Shown one piece after another: positions 30,896 to 40,074 of a DNA stretch of 64,000 bases. The position numbers and the translations under genes are program-made. Position 1 is the stretch's first letter; every line of letters begins with the position of its first letter. Under the pieces are notes generated by a model. That model was not told where the DNA came from. It was given only the letters and a program-made list of their open reading frames with translations, and did not search any database. The stretch covers positions 6,802 to 70,801 of the forward strand of contig NZ_JAMTCP010000036.1 of NCBI RefSeq assembly GCF_024171885.1. The letters are read 5' to 3'. The stretch is from Streptoalloteichus tenebrarius. GTDB lineage: Bacteria; Actinomycetota; Actinomycetes; Mycobacteriales; Pseudonocardiaceae.

Positions 30896-31978
30896 TCAGC
30901 CCCGTCCGCAGTGTCGGCAGCGGCCGCGACGGCGGGCGCGGTAGCCCAGCGCCGCCACGGTCAGGGCGACACCCCAGACCGGCCAGACCAGCTCTGGCAC
31001 GGTCGCCGCCCAGCCCTCGTCAGGGAGCGTGCCGGCGATCGCGAGCCGGACGTACATCAGGCCCGCCGAGGTGACGATGACCGCGACCACGATCGCCGGC
31101 ACCACCGCGGCCGCCACCGGGACCCGACGTCCGCGTAGCCCTGGGATCCAGCGCGGGAAGATCTCGCCCCACGGCCGTACCAGGCCGATGGTGAGCACCG
31201 CGCCGCCGACGGCGACGGTGGCGAGCCCGGCGCCCGCCCACCACAGGCCGCTGGCCTGCCCGTCCCGCAGGAGGTCCTCGTTGATCCCCAGCGGGATGCC
31301 GAGCAGCCACGCGTACCGGGTGAGGGCGTAGAAGACGGGGAGGGCGACGGAGACGGCCACGGCCCAGTTCGTCCGCCGTCGCACCCTGGCGAGGTCGGCC
31401 GCGTCGGTGTCCTCGCCGCGGCCGCAGTCGCCGCACGCGCCGCGGGTCCGACGCCCGTAGGCCAGGGCGGTGGCGACCCACAGAAACCCGCCGAGCACGC
31501 AGACGAGCTGGTTGAGCACCGGCCACGGGACCGCCGCGGAGTAGCTGGCGGGCGGCCAGTCGAAGGGCAGGCCCACCAGGAAGAGCGGCGAGTAGGCCAC
31601 CGCCATGAGCACGCGGTAGTCGGAGACGAGGATGAGCAGGACCAGGGCCATCACCCACGCGAAGGTCATGGCGACGACGCGGGCGCCGTTCCGGCCGAGT
31701 CCCCTGGCCATCAGGACGGCCAGGACCGCTCCGGCGATGCCGAGCGCGGCGATCACCGGGCCGCCGACCTCGGCCCGCGCGTCGACGAAGACCGACAGGT
31801 CCGCCCTGGGGTCGTTGGCCCACCCGAACGGGAAGCCGTCGCCGCCGAGCCCCCAGTACAGTCCGAGCAGTCCGTAGACGAGGGACCAGGCCGCGGCGGC
31901 GTAGCCAACCCACGCCGGCCAGCGCCGGGGAGCGCTCGCCCCCGCCCGTGTCGCTCCCGTCACCGGAATGACCTCCAT
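30896..31978 (-). CDS. Multi-pass membrane protein, unknown function
   Basis: A 360-residue integral membrane protein with about eight hydrophobic segments, for example around VGYAAAAWSLVYGLLGLYWG, IAALGIAGAVLAVLMA and FAWVMALVLLILVSDY. A cytoplasmic-looking loop holds CGDCGRG and the C-terminus ends RCRHCGRG, so it may bind metal through two CxxC knuckles; that is inference. ATG 31978 has GGGGAGC upstream; an extension to 32029 is unlikely. Confidence 0.78.
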   Translation of the reverse strand: MEVIPVTGATRAGASAPRRWPAWVGYAAAAWSLVYGLLGLYWGLGGDGFPFGWANDPRADLSVFVDARAEVGGPVIAALGIAGAVLAVLMARGLGRNGARVVAMTFAWVMALVLLILVSDYRVLMAVAYSPLFLVGLPFDWPPASYSAAVPWPVLNQLVCVLGGFLWVATALAYGRRTRGACGDCGRGEDTDAADLARVRRRTNWAVAVSVALPVFYALTRYAWLLGIPLGINEDLLRDGQASGLWWAGAGLATVAVGGAVLTIGLVRPWGEIFPRWIPGLRGRRVPVAAAVVPAIVVAVIVTSAGLMYVRLAIAGTLPDEGWAATVPELVWPVWGVALTVAALGYRARRRGRCRHCGRG

Positions 31979-32174
31979 CACGCTCCCCTTTCCCCGGTCC
32001 GTGACCGGGAACTCCGGTTCGGTGGTCACTCTCGCTGGTCGGACGGGACGCTTCCTCCCCTTACCGGGCTATCCGGCTCCCCCGGGGGAGGGAGTCAGCA
32101 GCGGAACCCGCGTGGGTTTTCAAGATCACAAGGTCCCGGTTTGCCTGGGCCACACGTCCTGTCGCACTATTTGA

Positions 32175-32188
32175 ACTGACTGGTCAGT
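32175..32188. promoter_or_regulatory. TetR-type operator upstream of the YhgE/Pip operon
   Basis: A perfect 6-2-6 dyad ACTGAC-TG-GTCAGT lies 14 bp before the first start codon, next to the ribosome site AAAGGAGGC. The third gene of the operon encodes a TetR repressor, so this is the likely autoregulatory operator. Confidence 0.7.
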
Positions 32189-32202
32189 ACAAAGGAGGCG
32201 GT

Positions 32203-32934
32203 GTGGAGATCCAGGCCCAGCGGGTGGGCGTCGACGGCGCACAGGGAACGCTGCTGCGCCCGACCTCGCTGGTGGTGCGGTCCGGCGAGGTCGCGCTGGT
32301 CAGCGGCGAGCCGGGGCAGGGGCACACGGCGTTGGCCCTCGCCCTGTCTGGCCGGATGCGCCCCAGCTCCGGCACGGTGCTGCTCAACGGCAAGGAGGAC
32401 CCGCGCCGGCTGCGGCGCAAGGTCGCCGTGGTCGACGCCCCCGGGGTGTCCGCGCCCGAGGACGCGTTGGACCTCGCCTTCGTGGTGCGCGAGGAGATGG
32501 GGCTGGGCGGGCACCGCGCCTCCCGGCGCACCGTCGCGACCTGGCTCGCCGAACGCGACCTCAGCGAGCACGCGCACAGCCGGTTCGACGCGGTCCCCCC
32601 GGACGTCCGCATCCGCCTGCTGGTGGAGCTGGCCGCGATGCGCCGCGGCGTGCGCGCCCTGGTCCTGGACTGCCCCGACCGGCACGGCACCGACCCGCGC
32701 GCCTGGTGGGCCCTGGCGCGTCAGCAGGCCGAGCAGGGCCTCGCGGTCGTGGTGCTGTGCTCGCCACCGGCCGCCGCGCTGCTGCGCGTGCCCACCGCCC
32801 GCCTCGGCCAGCACGAGCAGCCGGCTCCGATCACCGTCCGCTCCCCCGAGTCGCCGCCCGACGACCGGCCGACAGGCCGGCCCGACGGCGCGCACCCCTC
32901 CCCCACGATGACGTTGCCCATGGAGAAGTCGTGA
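32203..32934 (+). CDS. Degenerate ABC ATPase-like protein partnered with YhgE/Pip
   Basis: A 243-residue protein laid out like an ABC ATPase (SLVVRSGEVALVSGEPGQGH, GTVLLNGKEDPRRLRRKVAV). In the Walker A the invariant Lys is replaced by His (GEPGQGHT, His41). The Walker B reads ALVLDCPDR without the catalytic Glu, and the LSGGQ signature is absent. It therefore probably does not hydrolyse ATP normally. GTG 32203 follows AAAGGAGGC. The stop overlaps the next gene by GTGA, so the two proteins are made together. Confidence 0.8.
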   Translation: MEIQAQRVGVDGAQGTLLRPTSLVVRSGEVALVSGEPGQGHTALALALSGRMRPSSGTVLLNGKEDPRRLRRKVAVVDAPGVSAPEDALDLAFVVREEMGLGGHRASRRTVATWLAERDLSEHAHSRFDAVPPDVRIRLLVELAAMRRGVRALVLDCPDRHGTDPRAWWALARQQAEQGLAVVVLCSPPAAALLRVPTARLGQHEQPAPITVRSPESPPDDRPTGRPDGAHPSPTMTLPMEKS

Positions 32935-35072
32935 CCCCGTTCCGCATCGCGGCCGCCGAGCTGCGCCGGATCACCGCAGGGAAGCTGCCCAAACTCGCGG
33001 TGCTGGCCCTGGTGCTGGTGCCGCTCATGTACGGCTCGCTGTACCTGTACGCCAACTGGGACCCCTACGGGAATCTCAACGAGGTGCCGGCGGCGATCGT
33101 GGTCGAGGACCGCGGCGCCACCAAGGACGGCAAGACCACGCACGCCGGCGAGGACGTGGCCAACGAGTTGGTCGACGGCCACAAGTTCGACTGGCACCGC
33201 ACCGACCGCGCCGACGCCGAGGACGGGGTGCGCAACGGCCGCTACACGTTCTCGCTGACCTTCCCCGCCGACTTCTCCGAGGCCCTGACCTCCTCCGGCG
33301 ACTTCCAGCCGAAGCAGGGCACGATCGTCGTCACCACGAACGACGCGAACAACTACCTGGTCGGCACGATCGCCAACAAGGTCACCGACGAGATCCGCCG
33401 CGCGGTCACCGCCAAGGTCGGCAAGGAGGCCGCCGACAAGTTCCTGCTGGGCTTCAGCACCATCGCCCAGAAGATGCGGGAGGCCGCCGACGGCTCGGCC
33501 AAGCTGGCCGACGGCAACGCCCAGGTCGACGCCAACCTGCGCCGCCTCAACGAGGAGGGCCAGCGCAAGCTCCTCAACGGCGTCGAGGAGATGTACGGCA
33601 AGACCAAGGACATGCCCGCGCAGTCCAAGCAGCTCGACGACGGGATGAAGCAGCTCGCCGGCGGGCTCGGGCAGATGCGGGACAAGACCAGGGACATGCC
33701 CGCCAAGACCAAGCAGCTCGCCGACGGCGCCAAGCAGGTCGCCGACGGCAGCGGGCAGCTCGCCGGCGGGGCCGTCCAGCTCGCCGACGGCGCCAGGAGG
33801 GTCGCCGACGGCAACGCCGAGCTGGCGTCGAAGGCGTCCGAGGCCGGCCGGATCGCCCAGCAGGTCACCGACGACGTGAGCAACGGCGAGATCAACAAGC
33901 TGGCGCGTCAGGCGTGCGCCGAGCACCCCGGCCTGCCGGGTTGCGACCTGGTGGACAAGGCCAACACGCGGCTCAGGGAGCTGAACGGGCAGATCCAGCA
34001 GAAGGTCTCCGACGTCAACCGGCTGTCCGAGGGCGCGCGGCAGGTCGCCGACGGCAACACCAAGCTCGCCCAGTCCGCGACCAAGCTGGCCGACGGCGCG
34101 CGGCAGGTCGCCGACGGCACCGGTGTGCTCGCCTCCAGTTCCACGGAGCTGGTCAACGGCATCGCGCAGCTCAACGACGGCGCGGGGAAGCTCTCCGACG
34201 GCACCGGCAAGCTCGCGGCCGCCGCGCCCCAGCTCGTCGACGGCGTGACCAAGCTCAGGGACGGCGAGCGCGAGGTCGTGAACAAGACCCAGCAGCTCAT
34301 CGACGAGGGCACCGCCAAGACCAAGGACGGCGCCAAGGAGCTGGCCAGCAAGATCGGCGAGGGCGCCGGCAAGGTGCCGAACCCGGACGACCCGACCAGG
34401 AAGGCCACCGCCGAGACGATCAGCGACCCGGTCGCGATCAACAAGCTCAGTGAGGCGGACGCCGGCAAGTACGGCGCCGGTCTGGCCCCGTTCTTCCTCG
34501 GCCTGTCGCTGTGGATCGGCGCGTTCGTGCTGTTCCTGCTGCTCAAGCCGCTGAACGCCCGGGCCCTGGCCGCCGGCCAGCCCTCCCTGCGGGTCGCGGT
34601 GGGCGGCTGGCTGCCGGCGGCGCTGCTCGGCGCCGCGCAGGTGACCCTGCTGTACACGGTCGTGACCACCCTGATCGGGGTGGACCCGGCGCACCCGGTG
34701 GCCACGTTCGGCTTCCTGCTGCTGACCTCGCTGGCGTTCACCGCGCTGCTGCACGGCCTGAACTCGTTCCTCGGCTCGGTCGGCAAGTTCGTGGCGCTGG
34801 TGCTGCTGGTCCTCCAGCTCACCACGGCCGGCGGCACGTTCCCGTGGCAGACCACCCCCGCCCCGCTGCACCCGCTGCACATGGTGTTGCCGCTGTCCTA
34901 CGTCGTCGACGGCTTGCGTCACCTGATCTATGGCGGTTCGCTGTCCGGTATGGGCGTGGATGTCGCGGTGATCGTGGGTTGGCTCGTCGCGGGTCTGGCC
35001 CTGTCCACGCTGGCGGCGCGCCAGCAGAAGGTGTGGACACCGAAGAAGCTCAAGCCGGAGCTGGTGCTGTGA
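32931..35072 (+). CDS. YhgE/Pip-family membrane protein with ADG repeats
   Basis: A 713-residue protein. One N-terminal membrane segment (LPKLAVLALVLVPLMYGSLY) is followed by a large extracytoplasmic region. That region contains many 7-residue repeats of the LADGAKQ/VADGTGQ type (about residues 185-430), expected to form a long coiled rod. The C-terminus has about five membrane segments (FLGLSLWIGAFVLFLLL and following). Relatives include phage-infection protein Pip and ABC-2-like exporters of ESX-associated type. Both neighbours overlap by 4 nt. Confidence 0.88.
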   Translation: MTPFRIAAAELRRITAGKLPKLAVLALVLVPLMYGSLYLYANWDPYGNLNEVPAAIVVEDRGATKDGKTTHAGEDVANELVDGHKFDWHRTDRADAEDGVRNGRYTFSLTFPADFSEALTSSGDFQPKQGTIVVTTNDANNYLVGTIANKVTDEIRRAVTAKVGKEAADKFLLGFSTIAQKMREAADGSAKLADGNAQVDANLRRLNEEGQRKLLNGVEEMYGKTKDMPAQSKQLDDGMKQLAGGLGQMRDKTRDMPAKTKQLADGAKQVADGSGQLAGGAVQLADGARRVADGNAELASKASEAGRIAQQVTDDVSNGEINKLARQACAEHPGLPGCDLVDKANTRLRELNGQIQQKVSDVNRLSEGARQVADGNTKLAQSATKLADGARQVADGTGVLASSSTELVNGIAQLNDGAGKLSDGTGKLAAAAPQLVDGVTKLRDGEREVVNKTQQLIDEGTAKTKDGAKELASKIGEGAGKVPNPDDPTRKATAETISDPVAINKLSEADAGKYGAGLAPFFLGLSLWIGAFVLFLLLKPLNARALAAGQPSLRVAVGGWLPAALLGAAQVTLLYTVVTTLIGVDPAHPVATFGFLLLTSLAFTALLHGLNSFLGSVGKFVALVLLVLQLTTAGGTFPWQTTPAPLHPLHMVLPLSYVVDGLRHLIYGGSLSGMGVDVAVIVGWLVAGLALSTLAARQQKVWTPKKLKPELVL

Positions 35073-35695
35073 GCGCCCCGCGCGGCGGACGGACCGGGGC
35101 CACCCGGTCCGTCCGCACCGAAGCCACCAAGCAGAAGCTGTTCGACGCCGCGCTGCGGCTGGTCGGGGAGCGGGGCGCGGCCGGGGTGACGGTGGACGAG
35201 ATCGCCGCCGAGGCCGGTGTGGCCAAGGGCACCGTCTACTACAACTTCGGCAGCAAGGACGCGCTGGTCGAGGCGTTGCTGCGGCACGGGGTCGACCTGC
35301 TGTCCGAGCGGCTGCGCCGGGCCTCCGTGCTGGAGGACCCGTCCGAGGCGCTGGAGGCCACCGTCGACGAGGCGCTGGGCTTCTTCGCCGAGTACCCGTC
35401 GTTCGCCCAGCTCCTGGTCAGCGAGATGTGGCGGACGCCGGGCGCGTGGCGGGAGACGCTGGAGCTGCTGCGCGACGACATCGCGTTGATCCTGCGCGGC
35501 GTGCTGGACCGGCTCGCCGAGTCCAGGCGACTCCCGGAGGGCGTGCGGCCCGCCACGGCGGCGGCGGCGCTGTTCGGCACCCTGCTGGTGGTGTCGCTGG
35601 ACTGGCACGTCTTCCACCCGGAGCGCACCAAGGAGGACGTGCGCGAGTCGGTGGTCGTGCTGATCCGGGGCGTCGCCGGCCGCAGGGACTGCTGA
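35069..35695 (+). CDS. TetR-family repressor
   Basis: A 208-residue regulator with an N-terminal HTH (TVDEIAAEAGVAKGTVYYNF, about residues 39-58) and a C-terminal ligand domain containing WRTPGAWRETLELLRDDIAL. GTG 35069 overlaps the YhgE/Pip stop, so it is the last gene of the three-gene unit. The dyad at 32175-32188 is its probable target. Confidence 0.9.
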   Translation: MSAPRGGRTGATRSVRTEATKQKLFDAALRLVGERGAAGVTVDEIAAEAGVAKGTVYYNFGSKDALVEALLRHGVDLLSERLRRASVLEDPSEALEATVDEALGFFAEYPSFAQLLVSEMWRTPGAWRETLELLRDDIALILRGVLDRLAESRRLPEGVRPATAAAALFGTLLVVSLDWHVFHPERTKEDVRESVVVLIRGVAGRRDC

Positions 35696-35712
35696 GGAGC
35701 CCCACTGAGGCC

Positions 35713-35754
35713 ACACGGCCCCGGCACCACGGACACGTGGTGCCGGGGCCGTGT
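35713..35754 (+). terminator. Terminator of the YhgE/Pip-tetR operon
   Basis: ACACGGCCCCGGCACCACG (35713-35731) pairs perfectly over 19 bp with 35736-35754 around a GACA loop, 18 bp after the tetR stop. Confidence 0.85.
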
Positions 35755-35912
35755 CGTTCCTGGTGTCCGACGCCGGGTCCCAGGTCCCGGCGGATCTTCG
35801 AACTCTTCGGGTCTGAGCCGTTCAGGGCTGCCTGGCGCTTCGGCGGTGGACCGCCGGCTCGTGGCGTTCGCTGACGTTCCGACCGTTCGCCGCAGCTCAG
35901 GGGCTCAGAGAC

Positions 35913-36584
35913 TCAACGGCGCCAGGCCCCGGGCTCCCCGATCAGATGGATGCCTGGTGGATCCCCGGCGAGGGCCCGCCGCGCCACGGCGAACACGCCG
36001 GTGGAGATCTCCCCGTGGGTGAGCCACCGGCTCACGCCGCCACCCTGCCCCAGCCCCAGCACCACCACGTGCGTGGGGTGCCCGGCCAACACCGGCGGTT
36101 CTGACGGCTCGCCGCTCCCCCGCACCTCGACCACGGGCGCGGTGGAGGCGAGCAACGGCGCGACAGCGCGGAGCACCGCCTCCCGGTGAGGTGGGCGCAC
36201 CCAGGCGACCAGCAGGTCCGCCGGCCCGCCCAGCGCCTCGGCCGCGGTGCTGGCCAGCCGGTCCGGCTCGGCCCAGTCGGCCGCGACCCAGCGCGACACC
36301 GCCGGCTCGCGACGGCGGTCCGTCGGCGTCCGCCCCGCCGGCGCTTGGCCGGTCGGCGCTTGGCCGGTCGGCACTTGGCCCGTGGGCACCTGGCCTGGCG
36401 GTCCGAGAGCCGCCCGCGCCGCCGCGCCCGGACGTGGGGGCTCGGACGAGGTCTCCGGCTCGGCGTGGATCTCCCGGGGATGACGCGTGGGGGTGACCAC
36501 CTGCCACCCCTCGGCGAGCAGGGCGGCCACGCAGTCGGCGAGCATGCCCGTCCCCCCGAGCACCAACGCGCGGCGGGAGGTCAC
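35913..36584 (-). CDS. Rossmann-fold (short-chain dehydrogenase-like) protein with a GQAPT repeat insert
   Basis: A 223-residue protein starting with a dinucleotide-binding motif LVLGGTGMLADCVAALL, as in short-chain dehydrogenases. The family YxxxK pair is not seen, so it may bind rather than oxidise. After about residue 62 it carries an insert of five-residue repeats (GQVPT, GQVPT, GQAPT, GQAPA) encoded by a 15-bp tandem DNA repeat at about 36340-36395. It starts in a GTGA overlap with the kinase-like gene. Confidence 0.75.
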   Translation of the reverse strand: MTSRRALVLGGTGMLADCVAALLAEGWQVVTPTRHPREIHAEPETSSEPPRPGAAARAALGPPGQVPTGQVPTGQAPTGQAPAGRTPTDRRREPAVSRWVAADWAEPDRLASTAAEALGGPADLLVAWVRPPHREAVLRAVAPLLASTAPVVEVRGSGEPSEPPVLAGHPTHVVVLGLGQGGGVSRWLTHGEISTGVFAVARRALAGDPPGIHLIGEPGAWRR

Positions 36585-37180
36585 GCGTTCTCCTCACTCC
36601 GCGCCGCCGCCCGGAGCGAACCGTCCAACCAGGCATCGACCTGACGTTGCCCGCGCAGCCGCACGACCACGAGGTGCCGCAGGGCCGGATCGCTCATCAA
36701 CGCCCGCACCGACTCGCCGGTCCTGGCGTAGGTCGACCAGGACCACCGGATCACGTTCTCCGGGTCGGTGAAGATGTTGTGCAGCGGGGGCTCCACGTTG
36801 CCGTTCCACAACTGCTCCCGGCGGATGCGTCGCAACACCGTGCGGCGGACGACCCGGCGCATCACCAGCGACCGCGGGTGGTCCAGCCACACCAGGGTGT
36901 CGGCCCGCTCGGCCAGCAACCGCCTGACCTTGGAGTACTGCCACTCCGTCACCCACTGCTCCTCCGCGCTGAACGCCTCGACGTCCGCGACGAACTCCGG
37001 GCGCGGTGTCCAGTTGGGGCCGTGGTGCAGCGCGTCCAGCTCGTGGGCGGGCAGGGCGAGCCGCCGCGCGATCTCCCTCGCCAGCGACGTCTTGCCGGAG
37101 CCGGAGGCGCCGGCGACGAGCACGCGGCGCGGTCGGTGCGGAAGCGGGTCGTCGGGTCCGAGCGGGAGGTCGTGCGGCAT
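36581..37180 (-). CDS. P-loop nucleotide kinase-like ATPase
   Basis: A 199-residue protein with the Walker A VLVAGASGSGKTSLAREIA (about residues 19-37) and the nucleoside-kinase-like segment LPAHELDALHHGPNW. LVWLDHPRSLVMRRVVRRT is the lid/arginine region. It resembles adenylate-kinase-related proteins annotated as DNA topology modulation (FlaR); a real substrate is unknown. ATG 37180 opens a coupled pair with the downstream Rossmann gene. Confidence 0.82.
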   Translation of the reverse strand: MPHDLPLGPDDPLPHRPRRVLVAGASGSGKTSLAREIARRLALPAHELDALHHGPNWTPRPEFVADVEAFSAEEQWVTEWQYSKVRRLLAERADTLVWLDHPRSLVMRRVVRRTVLRRIRREQLWNGNVEPPLHNIFTDPENVIRWSWSTYARTGESVRALMSDPALRHLVVVRLRGQRQVDAWLDGSLRAAARSEENA

Positions 37181-37198
37181 TCGACCGACTCTAGACGA

Positions 37199-37238
37199 GC
37201 ACGGCGAGGCGCCTCATGCGGAAAGCGCCTCGCCGTGC
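37199..37238 (-). terminator. Terminator downstream of polA
   Basis: GCACGGCGAGGCGC (37199-37212) pairs perfectly with 37225-37238 around a 12-nt loop. Between it and polA lies an imperfect ~10-bp repeat based on CCCGTTCGGT (37270-37330). Confidence 0.75.
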
Positions 37239-37341
37239 CCGTCCGACCCGGGTGTGCCGGTCCTGCCCGTTGCCCCGTCCGTTCGGTCCCGTTCGGTCCC
37301 GTTCCGTCCGCTTCGCTCCCGTCCCGTCCGGACCAGGGCCG

Positions 37342-40074
37342 TCAGTGCGCCGCGTCGTCCCAGGAGCGGCCGACGCCCACCGAGACCTCCAGCGGCACCG
37401 AGAGCTGGTAGGCGCCGCCCATCTGGGCGCGCACCAGCTCCTCGACCGCCGCGCGCTCCCCCTCGGCGACCTCCAGCACGAGCTCGTCGTGCACCTGGAG
37501 CAGCATGCGCGAGCGCAGCCCCGACTCGGCCAACGCGCGGTGCACCCCGAGCATGGCGACCTTGATGATGTCGGCGGCGCTGCCCTGGATCGGGGCGTTG
37601 AGCGCCATCCGCTCGGCCATCTCGCGCCGCTGCCGGTTGTCGCTGGTCAGGTCGGGCAGGTAGCGGCGACGGCCGAGGATGGTCTCGGTGTAGCCCTCCC
37701 TGCGGGCCCGCTCCACCACCGCGTTGAGGTAGTCGCGCACCCCGCCGAACCGCGCGAAGTACTCGTCCATCAGCCCCCGCGCCTCCTCGGTGGAGATGCG
37801 GAGCTGGCTGGACAGGCCGTAGGCGGACAGGCCGTAGGCCAGGCCATAGTTCATCGCCTTGACCTTGGCGCGCTGCGAGGGGGTGACCGCCTCGGGGGCG
37901 ACGGAGAACACGCGGGCCGCCGTGGCGGCGTGGAAGTCGGCGCCGGACTGGAACGCCTCGATCAACGCCGCGTCCTCCGACAGGTGCGCCATGATCCGCA
38001 TCTCGATCTGGCTGTAGTCGGCGGTCATCAGCTCGGCGTAGCCGGAGCCGACCACGAACGCCTCCCGGATCCGCCGGCCCTCGTCGGTGCGGATCGGGAT
38101 GTTCTGGAGGTTCGGGTCGGTCGAGGACAACCGGCCGGTGGCGGCGATGGTCTGGTTGAACGTCGTGTGGATCCGGCCGTCGTCGGCCACCGACTTGAGC
38201 AGGCCGTCCACCGTGGTCTTGAGCTTGCTCGCGTCCCGGTGGTCCAGCAGGTGCTGGAGGAACGGGTGCTGCGTGGTGGCGTAGAGGGTCTGCAACGCCT
38301 CGGCGTCGGTGGTGTAGCCGGTCTTGGTGCGCTTGGTCTTCGGCATGCCCAGCTCGTCGAACAGCACGACCTGGAGCTGCTTGGGCGAGCCGAGGTTGAT
38401 CTCCTTGCCGATCACCGAGTAGGCGTCCTGGGCCGCCTGCTTGACCTTGCCGGCGAAGTGCGCCTCCAGCTCGGCGAGCTGCTCGCCGTCGACGGCGATG
38501 CCCACCGCCTCCAGGTCGGCGAGCACGCCGAGCAGCGGCAGCTCCAGCTCGGCCAGCAGCCGGTCGCCGCCGACCCTGACCAGCTCGCCGTCCAGCGCGT
38601 CGGCGAGGTCGGCGACCGCGCGGGCGCGCAGGATCTCGGCGCGCGCGGTCCGCTCCGCGTCCTCGTCGTCGCCGAGCAGGGAGAGCTGCCCGTCGGCGGG
38701 CTCCTCCTCGGCCCGCAGCTCGCGCTGGAGGTAGCGCAGCACGAGGTCGGCCAGCTCGAACGACCGCTGGCCCGGCCGCGCCAGGTAGGCGGCCAGCGCG
38801 GTGTCCGTGCTCAGGCCGGCCAGCGTCCAGCCCCGGCAGCGCAGCGCGTGCGAGGGCCCCTTGACGTCGTGGGCCGCCTTCGGCCGCTCGGGGTCGGCCA
38901 GCCAGGCCGCCAGCGCGGCGTCGTCCTCGGGGGTCAGCTCCGCCACGTCGAGGTAGCCGCCCTCGCCGTCGGCCGCGGCCAGGGCGATGCCCTCCAGGTC
39001 GCCGCTGCCCCGGCCCCAGCTCCCCCGGAAGGCCATGCCGGTGCGGCCGGCGCGGGCGTGGGCGTCGAGCCACGCGGCGACGCCGCCCGGCTCGATCCGC
39101 CCGCCACGCACCTCGAAGCCCTCCTCGGCCTCGGGCTCGACGCTGGCGAGCGTGGCGAACAGCCGGTCGCGCAGCACCCGGAACTCCAGCTCGTCGAACA
39201 GCCGGTGCACCGCGTCGCGGTCCCAGGGCCGCACCGCCAGCTCCTCGGGCTCCACGCCGACCGGGACGTCGCGGACCAGTTCGGTGAGCTGGCGGTTCAG
39301 CAGCACCGAGGACAGGTTGGCGCGCAGCGCCTCGCCGGTCTTGCCGCGCACCTGGTCGACCCGGTCGACCAGCTCGGCCAGCGAGCCGAACTCGCGGATC
39401 CACTTGGCGGCGGTCTTCTCGCCGACGCCGGGGATGCCGGGCAGGTTGTCCGACGGGTCACCGCGCAGGGCGGCGAAGTCCGGGTACTGCCGCGGCGTGA
39501 GCTGGTACTTCTCCTCCACCGCCTCCGGGGTGAACCGGTTGAGGTCGGAGACGCCCTTGCGCGGGTAGAGCACGGTCACCCTGTCGGTGACGAGCTGCAA
39601 CGTGTCGCGGTCCCCGGTGCAGATGAGCACCGAGTAGCCCTGGGCCTCGGCCTTGGTGGTGAGCGTCGCGATGAGGTCGTCGGCCTCGTAGCCCTCCAGC
39701 GACAGCGCGGGGATGCCCAGCGCGGCGAGCACGTCCTGGATGATCGCGACCTGGCCCCGGAACTCGTCGGGGGTGGCGCCGCGGTTGGCCTTGTAGTCGG
39801 CGTAGGCCTCGGTGCGGAACGTCTTGCGGGAGACGTCGAAGGCGACCGCGACGTGCGTGGGCTGCTCGTCCCGGAGCAGGTTGATCAGCATCGAGGTGAA
39901 GCCGTAGACCGCGTTGGTGGTCTGCCCGGTGGTGGTGCGGAAGTTCTCGGCGGGCAGCGCGTAGAACGCGCGGTAGGCCAGCGAGTGACCGTCCAGCAGC
40001 AGCAGCCGGCGTCCCTCGCCGGCGGGCGCGGTGGTCTCGGCTGTGGTCGCGGGGCGGGCCTCGGTGCTGTTCAC
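37342..40074 (-). CDS. polA: DNA polymerase I
   Basis: PolA fills gaps and removes RNA primers. The 910-residue protein has the 5'-3' exonuclease domain (LLLLDGHSLAYRAFYALP, PGIPGVGEKTAAKW), and a middle 3'-5' exonuclease-like domain that appears to lack the catalytic acidic set. The polymerase domain carries motif A TADYSQIEMRIMAHLS, the O-helix region KAMNYGLAYGL and motif C QVHDELVLEV. GTG 40074 has no ribosome site, but TAGACT ends 6 nt upstream, so the transcript is probably leaderless. Confidence 0.96.
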   Translation of the reverse strand: MNSTEARPATTAETTAPAGEGRRLLLLDGHSLAYRAFYALPAENFRTTTGQTTNAVYGFTSMLINLLRDEQPTHVAVAFDVSRKTFRTEAYADYKANRGATPDEFRGQVAIIQDVLAALGIPALSLEGYEADDLIATLTTKAEAQGYSVLICTGDRDTLQLVTDRVTVLYPRKGVSDLNRFTPEAVEEKYQLTPRQYPDFAALRGDPSDNLPGIPGVGEKTAAKWIREFGSLAELVDRVDQVRGKTGEALRANLSSVLLNRQLTELVRDVPVGVEPEELAVRPWDRDAVHRLFDELEFRVLRDRLFATLASVEPEAEEGFEVRGGRIEPGGVAAWLDAHARAGRTGMAFRGSWGRGSGDLEGIALAAADGEGGYLDVAELTPEDDAALAAWLADPERPKAAHDVKGPSHALRCRGWTLAGLSTDTALAAYLARPGQRSFELADLVLRYLQRELRAEEEPADGQLSLLGDDEDAERTARAEILRARAVADLADALDGELVRVGGDRLLAELELPLLGVLADLEAVGIAVDGEQLAELEAHFAGKVKQAAQDAYSVIGKEINLGSPKQLQVVLFDELGMPKTKRTKTGYTTDAEALQTLYATTQHPFLQHLLDHRDASKLKTTVDGLLKSVADDGRIHTTFNQTIAATGRLSSTDPNLQNIPIRTDEGRRIREAFVVGSGYAELMTADYSQIEMRIMAHLSEDAALIEAFQSGADFHAATAARVFSVAPEAVTPSQRAKVKAMNYGLAYGLSAYGLSSQLRISTEEARGLMDEYFARFGGVRDYLNAVVERARREGYTETILGRRRYLPDLTSDNRQRREMAERMALNAPIQGSAADIIKVAMLGVHRALAESGLRSRMLLQVHDELVLEVAEGERAAVEELVRAQMGGAYQLSVPLEVSVGVGRSWDDAAH

